A stretch of 64,000 bases of DNA. It comes from Penicillium oxalicum (lineage: Eukaryota; Ascomycota; Eurotiomycetes; Eurotiales; Aspergillaceae). The position numbers and the translations under genes are program-made. The stretch spans positions 1 to 64,000 of the forward strand of contig NC_064652.1 in the NCBI RefSeq assembly GCF_001723175.1, given 5' to 3'. The notes beneath the pieces are model-generated. The model had not been told where the DNA came from. It saw only the letters and a program-made list of their open reading frames with translations, and ran no database searches. The stretch's first letter is position 1. Each line of letters begins with the position of its first letter. Positions 1-11,334 of this stretch are shown here, piece after piece.

Positions 1-122
1 AACCCCTAACCCTAACCCCTAACCCCTAACCCCTAACCCTAACCCTAACCCCTAACCCTAACCCCTAACCCTAACCTAACCCCTAACCCCTAACCCCTAA
101 CCCCTAAACCCTAAACCCCTAA
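1..122. repeat. Telomere: mixed CCCCTAA / CCCTAA repeats
   Basis: Eighteen back-to-back telomeric units are readable: eleven of the CCCCTAA type, six of the CCCTAA type and one CCTAA. Units 16 and 17 have an extra A (CCCCTAAA, CCCTAAA). The C-rich strand runs 5' to 3' inward, as expected at a left chromosome end. The mixture differs from the uniform TTAGGG reported for most Aspergilli. The array stops cleanly at position 122. Confidence 0.97.
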
Positions 123-2349
123 CCGTGTTAGACTACCTTGCTCCACCAACCCAACGGGCCACGCATCGTCCTGACTAAGTCACACTCAAATCCCTCTTTC
201 ACCCAGTTTATATAAGGTGGCAGTAGCGGAAGAAGCCGCTAGCTACATTAGTTCTCGTCTTCCATCGACGTATTTCGCGGGTCTCGAATGTAGGGGAGGC
301 GCTCCTGAAGCGCTAGCCATGAGGAACTCACTTGCTACTATATAGTAGTATTCCATTCTACCCGCACCTATGAATCAGATGTTGGCCTTTCTGCTGAGTG
401 CATTTTATATAAAAATAAGCTGGAAAAGCTTTAATCAGTCGCCGACATAATAGGAGGAAATTATCGGCTAGGCCCTAGGGTAGTTACTATTTAAGAATCC
501 AAAAGGTGCGCTACACAAATAATAGATAGAAGATCTACTCAGCGTCCAATCACTCCGGAATTATCCTTGAAACTCGTTACGACCAATCTTAAAAATTCAA
601 AAATCGAAGTAGCCTTCTTTCAGGCGCCCTTTATAGACGATCTCGGGGCCGTCGGTCCACTAGCAAGGCAGGAACGCTACGACGAATGCTTCAATGAGAA
701 CGACGACACCAGAGGAGGTGGTCACAGCCCTGATTTTGAATGTAAAGAGGCATTCCGAACTCCGACGCTGACTTCATTCCCTGGAATAAAATCAACGGGG
801 CCCAAAGCCTCTAAGACTATCGAACAAAGTTTGTAAACAGAATTGCTCCGGCGATTCTTCTAATGACTCCACCTCGGATGTCTTCCTGCGTCAGAGGAAA
901 TTGGATAAATGGCCCAGACTCGGCACATTAGAGTGGGTCTAGCGATTTACTCAAGTTATTCTTCATGGGATCGTCCAAAATCAAGGAAAACGAATGGTTG
1001 ATAAAGAGGCTACCTAAGTCCTCTGTCATATAATCGCTTTTCCTCAAAGCTGTACGTCTATTAAGAAAACGGACCGGATTCTGGCGGTACTGGTTCTCAC
1101 TTGGCCACTTCTTTCTCAACTTGGGTCGGTGGCATTCTTGCTGCCACTCTTGACGAGACACTTTTATGTTGTAGTCTCTGCCCTACAATTATGTCCTAGA
1201 TCCAGTCAAATCCAACGTGCCAAAGCCATGCTCATACATCCATAACCGGGGTCACGGGTTTAATGATATTATCGAACAAGTTTTAGGGCATCGTCGTCAG
1301 CAAGTGTGTGGACTGCCCATTCTCGGTGAGCGATGAATACCTTGCCACCCTTTACTTTAGACCAGAAGATAAGTACCCCTACTTTAAAATCTTTCATGCT
1401 TTCTGTGTCAGTAGCCCGATCATCGCTTCTTATTTAATTTACAGGAAACGCTTTTTTGAACAGACTTAGAGAGGTCTTTTTCTCGCTGATGATTGGATGG
1501 CAGTTTTCTCATTTGTGGATGTACTTCTGGACTAAGAACCTAGTCTATCACAACATGCTCAAAGTCCATCCAAAAGGCAGAATATTCATTAAGGGGCAAT
1601 AGTTAGGGACTTTGTTTAGTCGGGCCGGTGCCAGGTTTATACGAAGTAGTCGGTAGTTGCTATAGTAAACCCCGGTCCTATAGCCAACTTTCTTTGACGC
1701 TCACTCAAGCCTACATCAAATACACAGACCGACGGGAGTCTAGACAAACCCTAGCTCTGCGCAGTGTACATTATCTTCCTAATTAGTTCCAACCCGAAAG
1801 GTCTTTCGATTAACGTCCGAAGTTAGACCTTCTACAGCAGTCAATCCAGCAGTCTCTCTGGCCTATCACGCAATCTTTATCTTTCAACCTTTACTCGAAG
1901 GCTCTCCATATCTCTCTTATCATCTAGGAGGGCAAAAGGCTGATTCGAAGGCATCTCCACTTTTCAAGGCCAGAACAGATGATGGCGACTCCAAGGATAA
2001 AGTAACGTGTTACCTTCCTTGCAGAAAGGCAAGCTGGAATAAAATTCCAAGCAGATATTCCACGTAAATCCTTGGAATTTCAACACAGATATTTTAGGTT
2101 CAACTGCGAAATAATGAGATGCAAAGCAGGTTCCTTTTTGTAAAAGCCACTGTTTAGGCTACAATATAATGCGGTCCCTGTGTGCAGGCATTGGGAGCTC
2201 TGAAGGTACTGTCTTCCTGACCATGCCTCCTAGGATCAGGCCGGACCTAGGAATGAATAACTTGCTTCAACAGAGGAGGGTATGGGAAAGAGAGGCACGC
2301 AGGAGGAGGCTTGAATCTCATGAAGTCCCATTAACAATTCTTTCTTATA
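123..2349. other. Gene-poor subtelomeric DNA
   Basis: This stretch is moderately AT-rich. It holds only short open frames (under 90 codons, some starting at non-ATG codons) without recognisable motifs. I see no telomere-linked helicase, no transposon ends and no tandem array. The sequence looks like unique, decayed intergenic DNA. Confidence 0.6.
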
Positions 2350-2991
2350 TCACGTACTCGCCGGCCACCACAGTGAAACAGCACAAGCCATTATGAAAGC
2401 CAGAAGGGTAGTACATGATACTGTGTCGAAAGAACTTCCATTGAAGAAGATGGCGACGACACTTTCCGTGAGAGAAGGTTTCCAATTGCCGGAGGCTGAG
2501 GTCCTCGTTGGAAGCTGCGATGTGAATGAGCCGTCTTGAGATAACGTGGTACTGTGACGAGCTCCTGTGCTCATGCTGCCCTGCAGCGCAACCTGGGACG
2601 TAGCACGTTGAGCTGAATCAGACTTCTGTGGACTTACGAAATCCTGTAGACTCTGAGCTGTAGTCGTAGTGCTTGTAGAGGGTAGAGGATACGTTGTCGT
2701 GTGGGCGATGATGGTCTTGGTCGTGACGTATATTGTTTGCTGGATGGCGAGGCAGATGGTGGCAGAAAGTGGGCATGCAGTGACTGTTTCCGTTCGAGGG
2801 ATGTAAATAGTCGAGGTAATCAAGGCAGGAGCGGATTCTACAATACCCACACCTCCTTGCGTGGTTACAGGTGCAGCAGCAGTGACAGTTGTCGTGCTTG
2901 AGTGCTTTTCGGGACATTCAGTGACGTAATCGGTGATGACCTCAGTGGTAGTGATCTCAAACGAATAGAGTAAAGGTAGTATACTCTTCAC
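2350..2991 (-). pseudogene. 3' part of a Ser/Thr-rich, probably GPI-anchored cell-wall protein
   Basis: The frame encodes about 210 residues very rich in Ser and Thr, with runs such as TTTTVTAAAPVTT, typical of O-glycosylated fungal cell-surface proteins. It ends in a hydrophobic tail (about 25 residues, CTTLLAFIMACAVSLWW) of the kind removed on GPI attachment. No ATG or signal peptide lies in frame at its upstream end: the frame begins at a GTG. Upstream minus-strand sequence (2992-3300) shows only short pieces interrupted by stops. It is either a last exon whose upstream exons I could not assemble, or a remnant. The low position next to the telomere fits decay. Confidence 0.4.
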
Positions 2992-4428
2992 AGAGATACT
3001 ACGTAGTACAAGGAGATACCGGATATGCAGACGATACTTGTATCTCCGTCAGGTCACAACGGCCTTGTCACTCATAGTGACGGGCGCGACCTGTGATTTC
3101 GAGGCTGGATGGTTGCCCGATGTTGAGACAGTGGAGCGCTAGGTGGATCAGAATAAAGGAACTGCTGATTCGAAATGACCGGATGCATTGAACCCTAATA
3201 ATGGCACTTATCCGGTCGACGGCAGTCCTGAATGCGACTGGGAATGCTGAGTGGACAGAAGCCTTGCCAAGGACTGTGGCCAAAGACCCACCTTCAGTTG
3301 CCCCCCTGCTCGTGTCCGCCCGACAGTCAACACGCCTCGACTAAGCAAGGACAGGAACAGCACCGCCAACATTTGCCGTGGACCACAAATGATAAGCTCG
3401 AGGCGACAACCTTGCTAGCAGCATGCCTTGAGCATCGAGACCCTAGAGATCAATGCAAGCCCGGGGAGGTGCACTCTTGAAGAGTCATGCAGACGACATC
3501 AGCCTCAATTCTCCGTTCCGGCTGGGTTTGACCACATCGAAAATACGTGATCGGCTATGCTCTCAAACCACTCCATTCCAGGTAGCGTTCGGTAGTGACG
3601 TGCCCTCCAAGGAGATTTCCAATACGAGTCGAGCAAATCGGGCAACGAGAGGCCTTTCGCAAAGGCATCGGTCGTATTGTTCTCCCGGGATGGTGGTGCT
3701 TTCATTTCAAGATGAAAGCTTCTGATTCGCATATCTCCGGCTCGGACGACCCAATCCCATCCAGTCGGCGACCCACGAGCAACCATGTGAAGTGATGCTC
3801 AATTCCAATTGCTCGGTGAGGAACAGTGGCCGACCCATCAAGCTTTAGGGAGGTCGGAGGGCGGACCTTCCAGGATCCAGTGCGCCCCGCTCTTGGCAAA
3901 CGGGTTCGAGCGTGGCCCCCTGGTGGCCACAACCCGCGTGGATTTGCTTTTCTAGAAGACCTTAAGCGTCTCTCAGCACCTAGCAGAAGAGCCTTGGCAT
4001 AGTGCGGCCCTTGCGCATTACTCAGTCGCTTGAGGGTTGCCATTCACACACGTGCATCAAACAACGACCCATCGCATGTACACTAATCTCCCAAAGTCTT
4101 TGCGATTGGAGTTCTGTCCTTGAGACCCGTCATGGAAGGAAGACCAAGTTCAACTCAACTGGGTACTATGGATTGTGCGGGACTTCAGCACATGTAGAGA
4201 GATGATGAGTGTCATCCGGCGACAAATGGAAAGTTTCGCGAGCTGGGAGAATATTTAAATCACCCTTCAGTCCTCCGCCGACACCAATGAACTCGATCAG
4301 CAACTTTCTTGCCACTTGTCGCGGACCCGTGCGGATTGAAAGAGCCCTCTGCGCTTTGCTCAAAATTTCCCTGGCCGGCCTAGATACCTCAGGAGATTGC
4401 ATTGTTCCCAGGAGTGAAACAACACAAG
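2992..4428. other. Intergenic region upstream of the phosphate permease
   Basis: No convincing gene is seen. Positions 3500-4200 have higher GC, and several overlapping frames on both strands stay open for 60-110 codons, but none has a recognisable motif. A perfect CACGTG lies at 4049-4054. The last few hundred bases should hold the permease promoter and 5' UTR. Confidence 0.5.
4049..4054. promoter_or_regulatory. CACGTG, possible phosphate-regulator (Pho4/NUC-1/PalcA-type) site
   Basis: A perfect CACGTG palindrome lies 375 bp before the ATG of the phosphate permease gene. Pho4-family bHLH factors bind this core upstream of phosphate-starvation genes. A single hexamer can occur by chance (roughly one per 4 kb), so the assignment rests mainly on the gene it precedes. 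Confidence 0.4.
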
Positions 4429-6512
4429 ATGGGTGTCTACCATGACCTCGACTGGCTGTTTGCCATTGGTACGATTTTCTTTCTCCTCTCCGTCTGGGGA
4501 ATTGGTGCCAATGTAAGTCGATCTTTATCTTCTCTCTTAATCCTAGGTTGACAACAAGATGTGTGCTAATCGACTTCTCTCGCATTGAAATGCTAGGACG
4601 TTGCCAACTCCTACGCCACCTCTGTCAGTTCAAGATCTCTGACCTTGATCCAAGCTGGTATATTGGCAACAATCACCGAGTTCATCGGAGCTATTGCCCT
4701 TGGCCAGCAAGTGACCTCCACCATTCGGAAAGGTGTATTCTCCATCAAACGCTTTGAAGACTCGCCTGGAGTGTTGATCATGGCCATGGTGGTTGCTGAA
4801 GTTGGTGCGTCGAATGCCCAAAACTCCTACAACTTCTCCCAATAAAAACATTTTCAATACTGATGGTCTGATTGATGATAAAAGGCTCCTCCATCTGGCT
4901 CGCGGCCTGCACATATCTTGGATTTCCCGTCTCCACAACCCAATCTATCGTGGGTGCACTGATTGGAGTTGCAATCGCATCCGATCTCCCCGTCTCCTGG
5001 GGCTGGAAGTCCCAGAGTGTCTCCCAAATTGCTGCGTCATGGGGCATTGCTCCCATCATCTCCGCGGGGTTTGGCGCAATCATATTCATAACCATTCGTT
5101 TCTTGGTCCACTCGCGGGAAGATCCCATGAAGTGGGCGTTGCGCGTTCTTCCCTTTTACTACGCTTTCACTGCTGCTATTCTGGCCCTATTCATTGTCAT
5201 CAGTGGAGGCCACGGCATCCCTACCCCTGAAGAGCTCGGTGCTGGAAAAGCTTGTGGTATCGTTCTTGGCGTCTTTGTCGGAGTCTGGGCCATCAGTGCC
5301 GTTTTCTTTGTGCCTTACTACTGGCGCAGGTATGTTATATTGATCTTGTATATCTGAGGAACATGCTGATAGAAAAAAAAACAGCTTGGTGAAAGAAGAC
5401 CGCCGCCTACGCTTCTGGCACATTCCCATGGGCCCTCTTCTTTGGAAAGACGGCTACAAGTTGTATTTTCCTGGGAACCCAGAAAGGGGTGTCGTACCTA
5501 ATTACTACGAGTCCGAACTCATTGAAGTGAACGAAAAAGGCAAAACAGAAAGCGTTCATACCCCTACCGATGGACAACAATCTACCGTTGCCAGCCCTGC
5601 GATCGAGCCTCTCAAGGGCGAGCCCAGCAATTCCGAGCAAGATGCCCGAAGAGCTGATGCTCAGATTGCCGAGAAGAATCAGAAGGAACTTCGAGCTCTT
5701 GACACCCTGCCCTGGGCACACCCAAAGCGGATCTTTGCGACTTTTAAGCTCATCTTCACCTATGGTATTACCCGCGATGTCATTCATCACCAGTCAAAGG
5801 GCCTCGATCACATTCATCAACGTGCTCCTGCATTTGATAACAAGGTTGAACACCTTTGGACAACTGCACAAGTGTGCTCTGCGATGGTTTGCAACTCCCC
5901 ATCTCTCTCCCATTCATGATGATCCCCTCTAGGACTTTTCCTCACCCTATCTCCAGATTATGTCCATCTCGCACGGCGCAAACGATCTCTCCAACGCTGT
6001 CGGCCCTTTCACAACCGAATACATGACATGGCAATCGGGAGAAACGTCCACCAAAACCGATACGCCGCTCTGGATCAAGGCCGTCGGTGGTCTCGGACTT
6101 GGATTTGGTAAGCGCCATCGTCCAGCGATTCATCAGGTTTTTTTTCACTCATCTTGACTTCTTTTCTTATATTTTATGTTGGCAAATAGGCTTCTGGACT
6201 TTCGGCTACCATATCATGCGCAATCTTGGCAACCGGATCACCAAGCACTCACCCACACGTGGATTCAGCATGGAACTTGGAGCGGCAATCACTGTGCTAC
6301 TAGCCTCGCGTCTTGGCCTGCCCGTCTCAACCACGCAGTGCATTACAGGTGCAGTGCTCGGCGTTGCCTTGGTCAACATGGATCTGCGTAGCATCAACTG
6401 GACACAGCTTGGGAAGATTTTCTTTGGATGGGTCCTTACTCTCCCTTGTGCCGGATTAATCAGTGGCATCATTATGGGCATGGCCCTGAATGTTCCCCAG
6501 TGGGGACGTTAG
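4429..6512 (+). CDS. pho89: Pho89-type sodium/phosphate symporter
   Basis: High-affinity inorganic phosphate permease of the PiT (PHO4) family, expected in the plasma membrane. Six exons (4429-4512, 4597-4804, 4885-5329, 5385-5871, 5957-6107, 6190-6512) join to 565 codons, the usual size for fungal Pho89. The two family signatures are both present and symmetrical: GANDVANS at residues 26-33 in the first half and SHGANDLSN at about 413-421 in the second. Each half also has a VSTTQ motif (FPVSTTQSIVGA and LPVSTTQCITGA). Multiple hydrophobic segments flank a hydrophilic central loop (about residues 280-390, rich in Glu, Lys and Ser) that is typically cytosolic. The start ATG opens directly into the first membrane segment. 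All introns have GT..AG ends. A CACGTG site upstream fits phosphate-starvation control. The family is certain; the coupling ion is inferred from the family. Confidence 0.93.
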
Positions 6513-7501
6513 CTTATGCGTGTCACATTATCTGCCCCGCCATGAATTATTTCATGGGGATCTCACCGCTGGACTCAAAGTTTCTCCAGTACAGAACTGC
6601 AAGTCGAATGGATTCAACACTAAATATGTTTGATTCGAAACTGCATTTGATGACGCAGTAGCTCATAGTTGACAACGAAAGATCCAAAGCGAAATCAAAG
6701 ATCCATACCTGCGTAGCAATTCCAGTCCCCCGAGAGCATCAATACCTGGGCCCATGTATTCTTACTCTGCCTGAGTGGTTCATGTCGATGGTGTATCTCG
6801 CACTCCCGGTGATGGCCTTTTGGAAAGTATCAGCAAGGTCGACAAAGATAGTATTTTCGTATCTTGATGCTTCGGAGATCTAGCATGAATATGAGTGAAT
6901 GGAGCGGGAGTCCCTGCAGAGGACAGACTTCAGATCGAATGATAATAGAGTATCGAAGTCATATGCTAGAAGATTTGATTTCTGAAAAGAAAATGCCAGA
7001 GATACAAAAATTCGACAGAAGTGTGGTGCAAATGAGTTACAGTTGACTTCCAGTAGGAAAGAAGAGCTAATTATCTAAACACGAGAAATCTGCCGTGAAC
7101 CGAAAACTGATTGATATAAACAAAGGAATCTACATATTTATAAATGTATTGCTATTTAAACTTTTGACCTATGGATGCGGTGGGAAAATGTGGGACGTAT
7201 TTCAGGATACAAGACATCGGGCCTTCTTCTCAAAACCAAAAGGTGAATATAACTGATCGTGCATAAGCCTCTCCTCACTAAGCTCAAGTCGTGTATCTAG
7301 GCGCTGCTTTCGACGAATGACCCGGCAAGTAACACTTGGGTTGTTTTCAAATTCAGGTTCTTCATCACTGTTGTTCCAAATGGCTACCCACGAGATCCTT
7401 GATAATGAAGGTGTACGCGAATCTCTGACGAAAATTCATCTCATTTTTGGATAATAGCCCACGTTGAACGCGAATGAGTCATGGGAGCAAAAGAGTCAAC
7501 A
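6513..7501. other. Intergenic region between convergent genes
   Basis: This is AT-rich DNA between the 3' end of the permease and the 3' end of the GFA-family gene. Nothing beyond presumed 3' UTRs is seen; the open frames are short and lack motifs. Confidence 0.6.
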
Positions 7502-8298
7502 TCAAGTCTTTTTCAGATTCCCGTAATCGTCCAGTATCTCACTCTCTTCATCCATTCCCTTCCACTTAGTGATGCCGTCATGAATATCTCGCAAACGCTT
7601 CTCATAGAAGATGTGGCATCTAAATTGAATTATACTTAGCATGGTTTCGTGATCGGCATGTCGGAGAGGGGCAGTGCTCACGATGGCAAGAATGTTGCGA
7701 TCCGTTCTCTTTGCTCGTCCACGGAACCGGAGAAGTCGATGAGCTGCGGAAACAAAAGACACATATTGCGACCTTCATCCATGATAGGGGTTCGGCATGT
7801 GGCGCATGAAACTTTTGTTGGTGTTTGGTACTTGGTATTTCGCTCCCGAGCGGCGTAGAAAGACAGGCCTTTGGTACCATTGTCGAATCGAAGATCGTCC
7901 TTGGGGAAAATCGCGGCCCACTGGAAAGGTGCACCGTGCATAACCTGGCATCCACGGCAGTGACAGAACTTCGCATTCAATGGCTTCTCACGCCGTAGGC
8001 TGTATTTCACCTGACCGCACTGACAACTTGCCCGCCACTTCGTCTCACCAAACTCCTCGAGTGGTGGCCTCGCATAGGGAGGTCGACCACTGGGGTCTTC
8101 GTCTTGAAAAGTAAACTCTGGAGGGTGCTCGAGAGCAGGACGGAAGCCCTCATTGGTCGATTTGGCGCCTTCGAAAGGATTCATTTCTAAAGTTGTTTTG
8201 ACACCTCCACGTAGATGAAGAATCGATCGAGCCCCGGAATATGTAGTGAAAGGCTTCAGATTGCCCCGTTTAATGCCAGGTAAAAGCTGCCGGATCAT
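7502..8298 (-). CDS. GFA/CENP-V-family zinc-binding protein
   Basis: Two exons (8298-7682 and 7619-7502, intron 62 bp with GTGAGC..TTTAG) encode 244 residues. The domain from about residue 88 has the zinc ligands of the glutathione-dependent formaldehyde-activating (GFA) fold: SCQCG (Cys92, Cys94), FCHCRGC (Cys112, Cys114, Cys117) and SCATC (Cys165, Cys168). Family members bind two zincs. Some act on S-hydroxymethyl-glutathione, but most fungal copies have no proven substrate. The first 36 residues contain several Arg/Lys and no acidic residues before Glu38, so a mitochondrial presequence is possible. Without the intron the frame would stop six residues after the splice site and lose the C-terminal helix. 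Family assignment is secure; function is open. Confidence 0.85.
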
Positions 8299-9091
8299 AA
8301 TGCAGAGGCAATGCTAAAGCTGAGCATGCGGAGCGAGTATATAAAGACACAAAAGTCCTGCTTCCACCACACATAGGGCTGCGGTCGCCGTCGTGGGCTC
8401 TTAATCAGGAAAAGGCCCGATCGCCGAGAATCTGCAGATCCCGCCAATGATATATAAGGAGAGCCACTACTCCCATTGAAATTGTGGGGATATTCTGCGA
8501 GGAGCTTCTGATAGCTGATGTCATCACGTACGGTGACTTGCGGTTATTCAAGTTTCGTGGGAGATGCTTCAAACCTCGTCAGGCCAGAGTCATCAAAAGG
8601 TCTCACCTTACAAACAACGGAGAATATCCCTTGCTCTTGTTTCCCTCGCCTGTGTCACTATGATGGCGAGACTGTCGATCACTGCCCGATACGCCGCCTA
8701 AACCAGCGATGGGAGTGGATAGCTCACGTTGTCGGGAGTCCCATTTACAGGTTTTCATTGGCGGATCGACATAATTGAAAAAATGGGCCACCAAACTACT
8801 ATGAGCTTCTGTTCCTCAGCGCCGGCAGCTTGAGCCGCTAATCGATGGCTAATTACTCGAACCCGATGCGCAGGGTCCAACAAAGGACGCGAACAAAAAC
8901 GCTCCCAAAACTAGCCATTCTTGTATGTTCGATTTCCACTGTTGACACGATACTCGGACGGGTCGATTGGTATGTTTAGACCACAGCACACAATTTGCAA
9001 TCACTGGGGGATTGTCTGAAAGTAAAGAAATTTGGTGGGAGTCATGGTCCTCGAGTAGCCGAACTAGAGTGATCAACGGAAAAGACCACTC
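8299..9091. other. Intergenic region
   Basis: This is the upstream region of the GFA-family gene and the 3' flank of the rhamnogalacturonan lyase gene. Only short open frames without motifs occur. Confidence 0.55.
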
Positions 9092-11334
9092 CTATGAATC
9101 CAGTTCTAGGCGCAAAGCGTCGTACTGCACGTATACGGAGCTCGGCAGAATTGCAGTCTCTACGTCAGTCGCGTTGAAAGGAAGATGCAATCTCAACACG
9201 TTGTCCCCCGCGCGGAGCCAGTTCGCTGGGAAAGAAAGACGAGAGCGGACCTGGTAGCAACTGACCGCGGATCGAACAATACAGCTGCTGGATTGATTGA
9301 AGCCAACAACCAGAGTCAACGGACTAGGCTGCTCATTGATGTAGCTTTCTAGGGCCAGGTTATTGTAGGGCTCCTGGGGCATTCAATGTCAGCGCTTGTA
9401 TGCTTCTTCGGCGGGACTCTTGTGTTTCCTTCTGATGAAGTACCAACCTCTGGTTTCCAAACATCGGTGTTTCCAGCTGCGGTCTTCGCTCCGGCCAACT
9501 GAATAGTCAACATCGCTCTTTTCGCATGATGCACTTGCGATGCACGCAAGCTGAAATGAATATACCAATCATTTGTCGTGTCGTACTCAACATGTGAATT
9601 TGATGGGGTTGGACCGAATACCGACCAGTGAACAGTATTCAGCCCGGTCGCAGGGTCATCTTTCCCAACAGTGAAGTTGATCCCTTGGGGATAGTCGCTG
9701 ACCCAGTCGTAGGCACCCCAGTATATCAGATACTCGGGAGGATGAAGTGGATGGGTGGAGTCAGGAAAGTTCCCGTGGCGAAATTCACCAGAAGACTTGT
9801 CAGGTATTCCTAGTCGCCAGATCTCGGTCCCTGCCGACTCCTCTTTCCAGTGATCGTGGACCTTGGTCAATTTACTGGCACGTACCACAATATCATCACG
9901 GACAAAGTCCCCAAAGACTCCTTCAGCATAAATCGTAAGACGGTAAGTCCCTTCTGTGACATAATCCAGGGTGAAGTCACCGTGAGAGTCAATGTCGACC
10001 CAATACTGGCGCGCCTCTGGGACGGCGCTGTTATCTTGGAAGTAAACACCGCTGGCACTCAAAATCGCAATGGGACGCACAGCACTCTTGGGTAGTTTGA
10101 TGGAGCCCTGCACTTTTCCGCGGCTTTTGGAAGGGACGTAGCCTTTCACATGCTTGGCGATCGAGTCATAAAAAGCAATGTTCCACGCGGGATTGGCGAT
10201 CTGTAGGGCCTCGTGGCGTAATTCAGAGAGAGATTTGGAGGACCCCTTGCCACCATTGAAGAGATAATACTGAGGTCCGAATGTTCGATCGAAGCCGTGA
10301 GTGATGTTTGGTGTTCCCTCGCCATGGTGATTCGAGACCAGATAGTTGTATACAATTCCGTCCACCGTGAGATCCGAGTGAAGAGGGCCCTAGAACCAGG
10401 CGATGAGTTGGCGTATGTCACATCGACCGAGAAAAAACTCACTTACTCCATAGTAGGTATCCTGGTGATCGAGATTTTAGCGGGTTTCTTTCCGTTGGGC
10501 TTGCCACCCTCGTCATCACTCACCTTTGTATTCATTACCAGCCAAGCTCCGTAGGTGCTACCGGACGACCGTGTACCATCAGCATACAGCCCGTGCACGC
10601 TGTTATTTCTCCAAGCTGAATGATATGGTGAGTTGCGCGCCACGAATCAGGATAACAGTCCTACGTCGCTACTTACGATTCGAGAAGGTGTATTTAGTAA
10701 AGTATTGCGAGAATTGCGAGTAATAAGGATCGGTTGGGGTGTTATTGAAGGTCCAAGTGGCGTCTTGAACAACAACCTCATGAGCGACGGCGTCTTTACT
10801 GGGCAGTGGAGCAGTTTGAACCTCGCTCGAAGTCAAATGCGTCCAAAGAGGTGTGTTAGGGCGGAACAAGGTTCGAAGTTCTTGCAGATTTCGAAGGAAC
10901 GGGCTAGTCTCGTTGTAATACGCAAGTCGACTAAACATGTGAAGGCCAGTCTCGCCATCACGGAGAAACCAATATTGTTGAAATAACTGACCCGTCGGGG
11001 TGTAGACGTCGGTCAAGATGATACCGGCGTATTGGGTGCCGGTAGTGTCCACCCCCTGAACAACTTCAGTCGTCGGCGTGGTGGCGCCTGCCGTATAGAA
11101 CCCCGATGGGATGCAATAGCAGTCTAAATAAGGCCCGATGCCCGTCGACCCAGATCTTTGCCCGAGCAAATCTTGTCCGTCAAGAGTCAGTTGCTCGATT
11201 TGACCAACGGATCTGCGCAGAACTGCCGAGAGGCGATCATTGGCGATAGTGATGACGGTTTCATTTTGCGACACGTCGAGTGCATTTGAAACAACAGCCA
11301 GTCCCACAACTAAGATCGCGCGAAGAATGGCCAT
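9092..11334 (-). CDS. rglB: Secreted rhamnogalacturonan lyase, PL4 (rglB-type)
   Basis: Cleaves the rhamnose-galacturonate backbone of pectin rhamnogalacturonan I by beta-elimination outside the cell. Five exons (11334-10677, 10615-10524, 10461-10447, 10389-9448, 9373-9092) give 662 residues, the size of Aspergillus RglB. A signal peptide is visible (MAILRAILVVGLAVVSNA). The N-terminal catalytic domain contains the conserved SNHHGEGTPNITHGFDRTFG region, whose His is a PL4 catalytic residue. It is followed by a fibronectin-III-like part (about 340-420) and a C-terminal carbohydrate-binding beta-sandwich ending in YVQYDALRLEL. Exon 3 is only 15 nt and restores the family sequence NTK-DTYYG-GPLHSD. 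Several N-glycosylation sequons are present. The family call is firm; the A or B type is judged from length and motifs. Confidence 0.92.
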
